This document shows, piece by piece, positions 1 to 5,864 of a stretch of 6,958 bases of DNA. The stretch comes from Nitrospira defluvii (GTDB lineage Bacteria; Nitrospirota; Nitrospiria; Nitrospirales; Nitrospiraceae). The DNA lies in contig JACQHN010000569.1 in NCBI GenBank assembly GCA_016199015.1, positions 1 to 6,958 on the forward strand, written 5' to 3'. Position 1 is the first letter of the stretch, and every line of letters begins with the position of its first letter. Under the pieces are notes generated by a model. That model was given only the letters and a program-made list of their open reading frames with translations, did not search any database and was not told the DNA's origin. Both the position numbers and the translations under genes were made by a program.

Positions 1-326
1 ACGGTCTGTAATGTGGGGGTGTCGATGACCGAGACGGCACCCGAAGCAAGATTCGTCGCAAACAATTTTCGACCATCACGGGTCAAGGCCAGATCGTGGG
101 TGGCATGATTGAGGCTTTCGATCTCCCCCACCGGCTTGAAGGTGTCACCATCAATGACCGAGACCGTATTCGAGCCCTCATTGGCCACATAGATCCGAGT
201 CTGGTCACGAGGTGGCATGACATTTGGGGCCGGTGGTGTCTCCGCACATCCTGCAATAAATCCTGTTAGAAGAATTGACCCTAATATGAAGGAAACGAAG
301 GGTGATGACCGCGTGATCCTTTGCAT
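1..326 (-). CDS. YVTN-type beta-propeller lipoprotein, N-terminal part (runs off window)
   Basis: The ATG at 326-324 on the minus strand follows a good ribosome site (GGGAGGA, about 5 nt upstream), and the frame stays open for 108 codons to the window edge. The N-terminus MQRITRSSPF is basic. It is followed by a hydrophobic segment and a lipobox I-A-G-C with Cys27, so the protein should be exported and lipid-anchored. A Pro-rich linker (TPPAPNVMPP) leads into beta-propeller blades: IYVANEGSNTVSVIDGDTF at about 45-63, then LFATNLASGAVSVIDT at about 88-103. This is the YVTN/NHL-like pattern of 40-45-residue repeats. Known members are extracytoplasmic propellers, often binding partners or scaffolds, and no enzymatic role can be read from the sequence. 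The gene is transcribed away from the phosphatase gene and shares the 327-554 intergenic region with it. Only the signal and about two blades are visible, so substrate and total length are unknown. Confidence 0.85.
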   Translation of the reverse strand, partial: MQRITRSSPFVSFILGSILLTGFIAGCAETPPAPNVMPPRDQTRIYVANEGSNTVSVIDGDTFKPVGEIESLNHATHDLALTRDGRKLFATNLASGAVSVIDTPTLQT

Positions 327-410
327 CCGTTCCTCCCTTCTAGACAAATTCCGATGACGTTAGCGGTGTACAGCCCCCTGCTGAAGTGGAACTACTGCTA
401 CACCTAGCTC

Positions 411-423
411 TTGAAAAATTCAA
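411..423. repeat. 13-bp inverted repeat in the divergent intergenic region
   Basis: TTGAA-AAA-TTCAA forms a perfect 5-bp inverted repeat with a 3-nt centre. It lies between the divergent lipoprotein (start 326) and phosphatase (start 555) genes. Its position would suit an operator, but its short length and AT-richness mean chance is equally likely. I see no convincing -35/-10 pair for either gene in 327-554; the best weak candidate is TTGAGA at 484-489 with TAGCTT 17 nt downstream. Confidence 0.25.
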
Positions 424-554
424 CTACTATTCCTCCCGGGAAACAATTACATGTATTGATCGGCCTTCCCAAAGGGACGCTCATTGAGAAACAAATGTAC
501 TTGCGGTAGCTTATAGAAATCGTTCTGTGTGCCAGCCAGGTCGCCGGGAGGAGA

Positions 555-1388
555 GTGCAGGATTCCCAGAGGGTAACTCCCTCGCCATACTTGAACGCCA
601 TGATTCCTAATTCAGAAAGTTCTCCTCCGCACTGGCATGGTGCTGGGCTGAGTCATGTGGGCTTAATCCGTTCGTCCAATCAGGACGCGTTCGTCGTGGA
701 TGATGAATTGGGCTTATGGGTTGTGGCCGACGGCATGGGAGGACGAGCAGGCGGCAATGTTGCCAGCGCCGTGACGGTCCAGGTTCTCCTTGACCACTTT
801 CAACTTTCCAAACCGAACGGCAGACCTGCTGTATTTGAACAGGACGATGGTGAGGCAACGGCTCAATTGCGAAGGGCGATTCAACATGCTGACGAGGCTA
901 TACGAGGAACGGCTCTTGAACAGCCTGAATTGACCGGCATGGGCACGACCATCGTCGCAGTTGTGGTGTCATCATTATCCCCCTTACAGCTTGTGATAGG
1001 CCATGTCGGGGACAGCCGGGCTTATCTGTACCGCGCTCAAGAACTTCAACACTTGACTCGGGATCACTCGCTGGTTGAGGATCTGCTTGCAAAAGGGCAA
1101 ATTTCTCCAGATGAGGTCTCCACGCATCCACAGCGTCACATTCTTGTGCGTGCTTTGGGAATAGAGGGGCAGACAGAGCCTGATATTGCCCATCAGGCAA
1201 TCCAACCAGGCGATATCTTGCTGCTCTGTACCGACGGCATTACGAAAATGCTGAGCGATCAGCAAATCAGCGCTCATTTGAGCCTCGCTACTCATTCACC
1301 TGATGATGCATGCAGGGAGCTCGTTTCTGAAGCCAATGAGCGAGGGGGGAAGGACAATTCGACAGCGGTGGTCATACGCTTCTCTTGA
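555..1388 (+). CDS. PP2C-family serine/threonine protein phosphatase
   Basis: This is a 277-aa soluble cytoplasmic PPM/PP2C phosphatase, which removes phosphate from Ser/Thr using two divalent metal ions. The motifs appear in order: RSSNQDAF (residues 39-46, metal-region Asp44), VVADGMGG (56-63, metal ligands Asp59/Gly60), GMGTT (128-132), GHVGDSRAYLYR (149-160), LTRDHSLVEDL (167-177), LCTDGIT (224-230, metal Asp227) and GGKDNSTAVVI (264-274, metal Asp267). All core acidic residues are present, so it should be active. The length is normal for stand-alone bacterial members (stp/prpC type). Start choice: GTG at 555 sits only 3 nt after GGAGG (547-551). The in-frame ATG at 600 (residue 16) has no ribosome site but would also give a full domain. 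The cyclase-FHA gene follows after 76 nt, so co-transcription is likely. Such enzymes usually antagonise Hanks-type kinases; none is in view. Confidence 0.93.
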   Translation: MQDSQRVTPSPYLNAMIPNSESSPPHWHGAGLSHVGLIRSSNQDAFVVDDELGLWVVADGMGGRAGGNVASAVTVQVLLDHFQLSKPNGRPAVFEQDDGEATAQLRRAIQHADEAIRGTALEQPELTGMGTTIVAVVVSSLSPLQLVIGHVGDSRAYLYRAQELQHLTRDHSLVEDLLAKGQISPDEVSTHPQRHILVRALGIEGQTEPDIAHQAIQPGDILLLCTDGITKMLSDQQISAHLSLATHSPDDACRELVSEANERGGKDNSTAVVIRFS

Positions 1389-1464
1389 GACCGTGGGACC
1401 AACACCATATTCCTGATCCGGCGAGACATTCTTTATTGGAGATGCCAGCGCATCCCCCTACCCT

Positions 1465-2442
1465 ATGTCACTTGATTTCGAATCCCTCAGCTTAACGGAA
1501 ATCATTCGGCTTCAAAATCAACTGTCAGCTTTCCTTGCCCGGCGATTTGAAAAGACTCACGCGCTTGCCTTCAGCGATGTGACCGGGTCGACGGCATATT
1601 TTGCTCGTTTTGGAAATGAGGCTGGTCGCCGGCTTCAACAGCGCCATGTCGACCTCATCGTCAAGAGCCTGGAGGGATCAGGCGGCCGCATTGTGGATAC
1701 AGCCGGTGATGGCGTGTTTCTCTGCTTCCCGCACGTCGAGGCGGCGGTTGAAGTCCTGGGACGCTTCCAGACTCTGCGACTGCAGGAGAATTTCCATATC
1801 CCTCCTGAGCATCAGCTGACAACCAGAATCGGCATCCATTGGGGCACCGTCCTGACGGATGGGGTCATCGTCACGGGCGATCCCGTCAACCTCTGCGCGA
1901 AGCTTGCCGCCACCGCGCAACCAGGCGAGATCCGCATCACGAAACCGGCTTTTCTCGAGCTGCCTGTCCAACGCCGGCTTCGATGCCGGCCCATCGGACC
2001 CGTGAAAGTCGCCGGGGCAAGCGAGCCGATGGAAATGTTTACTTTTGCCTGGGCTGATCCCGTACGCTTTCCCAGCACCGTGGTCATTGTGGAAACAGGA
2101 GAACAGATCCCGCTGCCGCCGCATCCGATCATTACGTTCGGCAGATTGCGCGAAATGAACGGCGCTCAAGCGAATGATATTGTGCTGACCCACAAAGATT
2201 CCTCTCGGGCACAGCAAATCAGCCGATGGCATTTTGAAGTACGGCGCGCGCCGGAAGGACTGATTCTCCGCTCAGTCTCGACTCAACCTACTGCGGTGAA
2301 TGGAAGGGCCATCTGCAAAGGAGAGGAAACTACCATCTCGGCCGGGACTATCGTTCGCTTATCAGATGTTCTGACCCTGCGATTCATTTCAGGCACATCA
2401 GACCAGGCATCTGAAGAGAGCGCCGTGACCACGGTTTCTTAG
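1465..2442 (+). CDS. class III adenylate/guanylate cyclase-like domain fused to FHA domain
   Basis: This is a 325-aa soluble protein. After an N-terminal helix (about 8-30), residues 31-197 are a class III cyclase homology domain: ALAFSDVTGST with metal Asp38, GGRIVDTAGDGVF with metal Asp82, TRIGIHWG (120-127) and GDPVNLCAKLAATAQPGEI (138-156). Asn142 of the N-x3-R signature is present, but the Arg is Lys146. The usual purine-selecting Lys is Asp78, and the second selector position is Ile135, so product and activity are uncertain. Residues about 205-308 form an FHA domain: FGR (225-227), NDIVL (237-241), ISRWHFEV (252-259, phosphothreonine-binding Ser253/Arg254/His256), VNG (278-280) and a final LTLRF strand. 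FHA binds pThr peptides, which fits the adjacent phosphatase. No membrane segment is present. The start at ATG 1465 lacks a nearby ribosome site (GGAG at 1438-1441 is too distant), but no other in-frame start exists upstream. A 23-residue acidic/Ser-rich tail begins after the FHA domain. Confidence 0.9.
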   Translation: MSLDFESLSLTEIIRLQNQLSAFLARRFEKTHALAFSDVTGSTAYFARFGNEAGRRLQQRHVDLIVKSLEGSGGRIVDTAGDGVFLCFPHVEAAVEVLGRFQTLRLQENFHIPPEHQLTTRIGIHWGTVLTDGVIVTGDPVNLCAKLAATAQPGEIRITKPAFLELPVQRRLRCRPIGPVKVAGASEPMEMFTFAWADPVRFPSTVVIVETGEQIPLPPHPIITFGRLREMNGAQANDIVLTHKDSSRAQQISRWHFEVRRAPEGLILRSVSTQPTAVNGRAICKGEETTISAGTIVRLSDVLTLRFISGTSDQASEESAVTTVS

Positions 2443-2619
2443 GTCTTCACGCGGTGGTATTATGACCGTGCGCTCCCCCCTGTTGCATAGGATGCCAACT
2501 ACTTCGCCGGAGGGAGTCCTCTCTTTTCCTTGGTATAGTTATCGACGGTTTTGCTGGTCGTCACCAAGGGCACAGAACGATCGACGCCGGTTAACTTCGC
2601 CCCTCGACTGCCTTTCCTA

Positions 2620-2979
2620 ATGTCGGATTCCAGGCGTTGGAGGTACCCGAGACTTTCGTCGCACCCCCGTCCAGCATCAGGACTCGCTCGCCTGATCACA
2701 TCCCTCGGTCACAATGCTGTACATGTTGAAGAAGCCACGTTGCTCCTCGCAACTGATGCGGCGATATGGGACTATGCCCTAACGCATCAGCACATTATCA
2801 TCACGAAAGACGAAGACTTTAAGAACATGCTGTTACTGACCGCCACAAGCAGAACGCCCGTTGTGTGGGTGAGAATCGGAAATTGCTCAAACGCCGCGCT
2901 TACCCGGTGGTTCCAACCACTCTTTCATCAGGTACTCGGATACCTTCAGCAAGGAGAGCACCTCATCGAACTATATTAA
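2620..2979 (+). CDS. DUF5615 PIN-like (VapC-like) protein with probably damaged N-terminus
   Basis: From about position 2676 the frame matches the DUF5615 PIN-like family: LARLITSLGHNAVHVEE, then DAAIWDYALTHQHIIITKDEDF with the conserved acidic Asp residues, then VVWVRIGNCSN, and a C-terminal helix ending in GEHLIELY. The family (about 110-120 aa) is considered nuclease-like and usually forms toxin-antitoxin pairs with a small upstream DUF433-type protein. The first strand should read hydrophobic-V-D-x-x-x-P, with a catalytic Asp. In this frame that position is His (codon CAC 2662-2664) inside a Ser/Arg-rich leader. Reading the adjacent frame gives T-F-V, and omitting C2662 yields TFVDPRPASGLARL, restoring the Asp. 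GGAGG at 2639-2643 sits 5 nt before GAG (2649), as if a lost GTG start preceded that frame. The start given (ATG 2620) is nominal; the frame opens earlier, with a TTG at 2551. Function is probably lost. I see no antitoxin upstream. Confidence 0.72.
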   Translation: MSDSRRWRYPRLSSHPRPASGLARLITSLGHNAVHVEEATLLLATDAAIWDYALTHQHIIITKDEDFKNMLLLTATSRTPVVWVRIGNCSNAALTRWFQPLFHQVLGYLQQGEHLIELY

Positions 2980-3095
2980 TGGAAAATCGTGGGCAGAGGC
3001 TGAAGCCTCTCCTCCCACTCCATCATCCATTCCTTCACCGCCTCCGTCATTCCCCGCAGACGCGGGCCATCCTTCACACGATCATTGCACAGCAA
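2976..3095 (-). CDS. possible small ORF, 39 codons, helical acidic C-terminus
   Basis: On the minus strand a frame runs from TTG at 3095 to TAA at 2978-2976. Its stop overlaps the TAA of the DUF5615 gene (2977-2979), so the two would converge tail-to-tail. It encodes an amphipathic, Glu/Trp-rich stretch, MTEAVKEWMMEWEERLQP, ending in PTIFH, which looks more protein-like than random. I do not recognise it. The frame is blocked by TGA about 5 codons upstream of the TTG, and the ribosome site is weak (AGGGTGG). It could therefore be the 3' remnant of a longer gene or a coincidental frame across a dispersed repeat. Two short hairpins lie within it. Confidence 0.3.
   Translation of the reverse strand: MLCNDRVKDGPRLRGMTEAVKEWMMEWEERLQPLPTIFH
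2995..3010. terminator. hairpin 15 nt after the DUF5615 stop, weak terminator candidate
   Basis: AGAGGC-TGAA-GCCTCT forms a perfect 6-bp stem with a TGAA tetraloop. Three more pairs (GGG with CTC, one a wobble) follow after one C-C mismatch. It sits just past the DUF5615 stop codon, but no T-run follows on the plus strand, so intrinsic termination is doubtful. It also falls inside the small minus-strand frame, where it could simply be coding sequence. Confidence 0.25.
3053..3066. repeat. short GC-rich hairpin resembling REP-type cores
   Basis: CCCGC-AGAC-GCGGG is flanked by GTCATTC on the left and CCATCC on the right. The layout resembles dispersed palindromic repeats of the form GTCATTCCCGC...GCGGGAATCC found in many genomes. 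Only one copy is visible here, so identity as a genomic repeat is inference. Confidence 0.25.
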
Positions 3096-3735
3096 CCACC
3101 CTATAACTCAGACTCAGAATTCTGAAGACGTCAGTCCATAGTCATGACCCCAATTCGCACAATTTGGGCGGAAACGTCCCCACCAAAACCGTGATGTCAA
3201 GACTTGGCCGTCTGCAAAGGCTCGTGCATCCAACCAATAGTGCCAAGACAGGAACGCTCAAGAGCTCAGGATCGGCAGCCGGCAAAGACTGTCAGGCTGC
3301 CGTGAGAGATCTTCTCGAACGCAGGACGTCCGAGACGGATCGCTGACAGACTCGAGGTGGACTGCGATCCGCGGCTGAACGGTGCCTCGTCATCAAGCTC
3401 CAGTATAAGCGGGCCAGGAATGAGGTCTCCTGGTTGCGGGGGCACGCCGTCCCGCGCGCCTTGCACGAAACTGCTGAATTGGCCGCCTTTCTCTCCCGCA
3501 TAGCGCTGGCCATGCTCAACGAAGAGAGCGTTCGCCTGGGACAGTTGCCGTCCAGTTGCGATCGAGGCGTATCTTCCTCAGGCGCTCGACCCACTGCTCT
3601 TGACAAGGAGATGCCAATCCTATTCCATGCCGGGAATGCGGCAGCCCGCATCACACCGAGAAGCAGAGGCCTTCTGATCCCCACACTTCTGGAACATGAC
3701 ATGCACAACTGCGTCGGAGAAAGGATGATGAATCG
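3096..3735. other. 640-base stretch without a supportable gene; degraded sequence
   Basis: No frame here gives a family I recognise. The plus frame 3164-3769 is open except for one TGA at 3344-3346. Its middle reads RCLVIKLQYKRARNEVSW and ELAAFLSRIALAMLNEE, with mostly G/C third positions, so it may be the ruin of a helical protein, but its ends look non-coding. The minus frame ending near 3266 also has a protein-like run (GEKGGQFSSFVQGARDG). Structural elements are a 12-bp palindrome TCAGAATTCTGA (3114-3125), an imperfect hairpin CCCAATT-cgcac-AATTTGGG (3149-3168), and a clear 8-bp stem at 3273-3302. No RNA gene was recognised. The stretch is best described as intergenic or decayed sequence upstream of the broken DUF4384 gene. 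Confidence 0.5.
3273..3302. repeat. 8-bp perfect inverted repeat, 14-nt loop
   Basis: CGGCAGCC (3273-3280) pairs perfectly with GGCTGCCG (3295-3302). No T-run follows on either strand, so it is not an obvious intrinsic terminator. It may be a remnant of a mobile-element end, an RNA structure or chance in decayed sequence. Confidence 0.4.
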
Positions 3736-4720
3736 ATGGCCGCGAGAAGACCAGCCCTCCCTACCATGACGCCTCGATGGAGCCGAATCTTGCTTGCTGT
3801 CGTAGCGATGGTCGTGAGCTGGGCGCTGCCGAGCCATTCGGTCTGGGCGACTCCACCGCTCGAGACTGTTTCCGGAACAGGCTGCTACAGCTACGGGGAC
3901 AATCAAACCCCCGCTCTGGGCAAGCGAGCCGCCCTGGCCATGCCCAGGAGCAGGCGGTTCGAACCCATCGCGTCCTTGTGCAGTCTTCTTCTACGATCAA
4001 GAATTTTCGGTTGGAGGACGACATCATCACGACGGCCAGCTCGGGCATGCTCGAGCAGATCCAGATCGACAAACAGGAACAGAAGGGGCAGGAAATCTGC
4101 GTCTCGATTACCGCCAAGATCATCCTCGTGAAAATCGATGCGGTGATTCAGCAGAAGGCCAACGCGAAGCAGATCGTGGACGCGGCGCAAATCCCCGTGC
4201 TGACGGAGGGCTCCTCCTTCGAATTACAGCTGTGGACGAACAACAGGCGGGTGAAGTTTATACAGAGGGCGAGGAGTTGAAAATTTCCGTTCGCTCGAAT
4301 CGCAATGCGTTCTTAAAGGTCGACTATTATCAGGCCGACGGCACGGTCGTACACCTGGTTCCCAATCTCTTTGTGAACGACGCCTTTGTCCAGGCGGGCA
4401 AAACCTACACGTTCGGCGGCAGGCATGCGCGCTCAGGGTTTCGCATTACCGGTCCGTTCGGCGCCGAAACTATCAAAGCTGTGGCCAGCACCCGCCCGCT
4501 CGATGCCCTGTTGGCTTCAGAGAAACCCGTCGAAGAGCGCCAGGGCTATCTGAAGAACTTTCACGCCCAAATGCGAGGGGTCAAGGTCGTCGCCAACCCC
4601 GACCAGCCAGCGCAGTGGGCGGAAGCAGCGTTTGGCTTGACCACCGTCAGCAAGAGTTCGTTCGAACAGACTCAGTTCCTCGCCACACTCGGCGTGGCCG
4701 ACAAGAAGCGTAAACATTGA
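3736..4720 (+). pseudogene. secreted LPP20/FlgT-N-like plus DUF4384 protein, broken by two frameshifts
   Basis: Three frames join into one protein of about 328 aa. Segment 1 starts at ATG 3736, about 10 nt after AAGGA. It has a signal peptide (RILLAVVAMVVSWALP, likely cleaved after SVWA) and then GTGCYSYGDNQTPALGKRAA. At 3941-3943, GCCATGCCCAGG should be GCCATGGCCCAGG: a lost G moves reading to segment 2 (AQEQAVRTHRVLVQ, then IKNFRLEDDIITTASSGML, then GQEICVSITAKI), a FlgT-N/LPP20-like region. At 4239-4244, after LQLWTN, one base is missing and reading moves to segment 3 (QAGEVYTEGEELKISVRSN, then the VHLVPNLFVND strand, then ITGPFGAETIKAVAST). Segment 3 is a DUF4384 domain, followed by a C-terminal tail ending KKRKH at TGA 4718-4720. 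DUF4384 proteins are exported and poorly characterised. Restoring both bases gives one continuous frame, so decay is recent or the gaps are sequencing errors. An alternative start is ATG 3766. Confidence 0.85.
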
Positions 4721-4736
4721 AGGCAGTAAGTATCGC

Positions 4737-4766
4737 GGGCTTTTTGTGCTACCCATAAAAAGTCCC
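4737..4766. terminator. hairpin between convergent broken genes, uncertain terminator
   Basis: GGGCTTTTT (4737-4745) pairs with AAAAAG-t-CCC (4757-4766), giving 9 bp with one bulged T and an 11-nt loop. It lies 16 nt past the plus-strand DUF4384 stop and 45 nt past the minus-strand gene's stop at 4812. That position suits a shared terminator, but the A/T tracts lie inside the stem rather than flanking a GC stem, so it is not a classical bidirectional terminator. Confidence 0.3.
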
Positions 4767-4811
4767 ATTATCTCCCACTCCCGAGCATGCCCTCCATTCT
4801 TCCGGCCTTGC

Positions 4812-5720
4812 CTAATACTTGGGTATCGGATCCACGGCAGAGCTCATCTCGGAAGTTTTCAAGGTCACGGCTGGAATCGGATTTCCGAACGCATCGACGG
4901 CGGTTACGTTCAGATTTGTATTTCCTGACTTGGACGTAAACGTAATGACGTTTAGACCAAATTTTCCCGTCAGGTCGAATTCGCATAGCGATGGTGTTTC
5001 TCACCTCCGAAATCCACGATATAGGCTCGCTTCTCCCAGCTAGCTCCTCCGCAATTTGATGTGCCTTGCTGCCAGTCTCCGAGTCCCACATGAATAACCG
5101 GCGTATCCGTCGAACCTCCATCCACCAACACACGGGGGCCGCCTGTGATGACAGGCCATGTATTGCCGGACACAACCTCTGTTCCCTGCGCTGACGCGCA
5201 TGTGCCACCCAGACGAGGGCTATCAAGACTCAACTGTTCAGGCCCAGCGCTCGATGCCCGCACTTGCACCTAGTCGCACCAATCCGGATTCTCACGAGCT
5301 TGCTATCGAACAAAATATCGCCTGCCCCTCCGGAGGTCGTAAACCAAGCGGGGGTCACAAGCGGGGAGCAGGTCTTGCCATCGCACATTGCGCACATTGT
5401 CTGGGCTCGATGAATTTCTCGCGATGAGACATTCAGCCTGTGACCTGTGGCAAAGTGAGTTCTCAGGGGCCAGCACTCGTTCCAGATGCTCGACGATTTG
5501 TTCTGCTGCCTTGCCGTCCCATTTCGGAGAGATCGCGCCGTTCTTCCACGGCCCCACCATCAATCGCGATAAGACCGATGGCAGCTTGTTCGGATCGGCC
5601 ACAATGAGTTCGTTTGTCCCGATGGTGATCGTTTCCGGGCGTTCGGTGTTGTCACCCTAGGTGTGGCAGGGTGTTGAACAAGTCCGCCGGCTTTCTTCTC
5701 GACCGCCGTGAAGCGTGAGC
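4812..5720 (-). pseudogene. decayed beta-rich, Ig-like domain protein with about four frameshifts
   Basis: No single frame is long, but adjacent minus-strand frames join into about 300 residues. From 5' to 3': AVEKKAGGLVQHPATPR; shift near 5656 (one G lost) to GDNTERPETITIGTNELIV and LPSVLSRLMVGPWKNG, ending HLERVLAPE; shift near 5461 (one extra base) to THFATGHRLNVSS, CDGKTCSPLVTPAWF and LVRIRIGATR; shift at 5269 (AGGTG for AGGGTG) to VQVRASSAGPEQLSLD and WPVITGGPRVLVDGG; shift at 4980 (one base lost) to FDLTGKFGLNVITFTSKSG and LNVTAVDAFGNPIPAVTL, with TAG at 4814-4812. The tail is typical of bacterial Ig-like surface domains. I cannot name the N-terminal part. The 5' end is unclear because the coding-like signal stops where the AT-rich repeat (5727-5781) begins. 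The 5461 shift is the least certain. The overlapping plus-strand frames are poorer in protein character. Confidence 0.65.
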
Positions 5721-5726
5721 AGCTGT

Positions 5727-5781
5727 AATGCTCAATTTTCAATGTTAAGTGTTCAATTGAGCATTGAGAATTGAGCATTGA
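5727..5781. repeat. AT-rich repeat cluster: inverted and tandem copies of an 11-13 bp motif
   Basis: AATGCTCAATT (5727-5737) is the exact reverse complement of AATTGAGCATT (5755-5765), with a 17-nt spacer. A direct copy, AATTGAGCATTGA, occurs at 5755-5767 and again at 5769-5781 (14-nt period). The block is much more AT-rich than its surroundings. It separates the decayed minus-strand gene from the hydrolase gene and abuts the point where the former loses its 5' end. It could be a REP-like or miniature inverted-repeat element, or a protein-binding site. Confidence 0.7.
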
Positions 5782-5834
5782 ACCTTTCTGGGAAGGGCGA
5801 GATACGTTTTGCGAGGCACGGTCTATCGGACAAT

Positions 5835-5845
5835 TTCGTAACGAA
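5835..5845. promoter_or_regulatory. small palindrome upstream of hydrolase start, possible operator
   Basis: TTCGT-A-ACGAA is a perfect 5-bp palindrome with a 1-nt centre, 19 nt before the chosen ATG at 5865. Its position would suit repressor binding or 5' leader folding. It is short enough to be chance, and no strong promoter hexamers were found between 5782 and 5864. Confidence 0.2.
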
Positions 5846-5864
5846 CCGCCCTGCACATAACGCC

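Noticed and set aside
2443..2619. Upstream antitoxin gene (DUF433-like) for the DUF5615 protein
   Set aside because: No frame in this stretch shows the family pattern or a plausible start with a ribosome site.
2499..2699. 66-codon minus-strand ORF opposite the DUF5615 start
   Set aside because: No recognisable domain or ribosome site, and it overlaps the better-supported plus-strand gene.
3292..3906. 204-codon minus-strand ORF
   Set aside because: It overlaps the signal peptide of the plus-strand DUF4384 gene. Its composition (many Ser/Arg/Pro) looks like antisense of coding or GC-rich sequence, and no domain is visible.
4768..5226. 152-codon minus-strand ORF
   Set aside because: It is out of frame with the coherent segments VQVRASS... 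and FDLTGK... that overlap it, and its product is Arg-rich with no recognisable features, so it is a shadow of the decayed gene.
5778..5864. Longer start (TTG 5778) for the hydrolase
   Set aside because: The TTG lies inside the AT-rich repeat, and the extra 29 residues do not resemble the family N-terminus; ATG 5865 fits.
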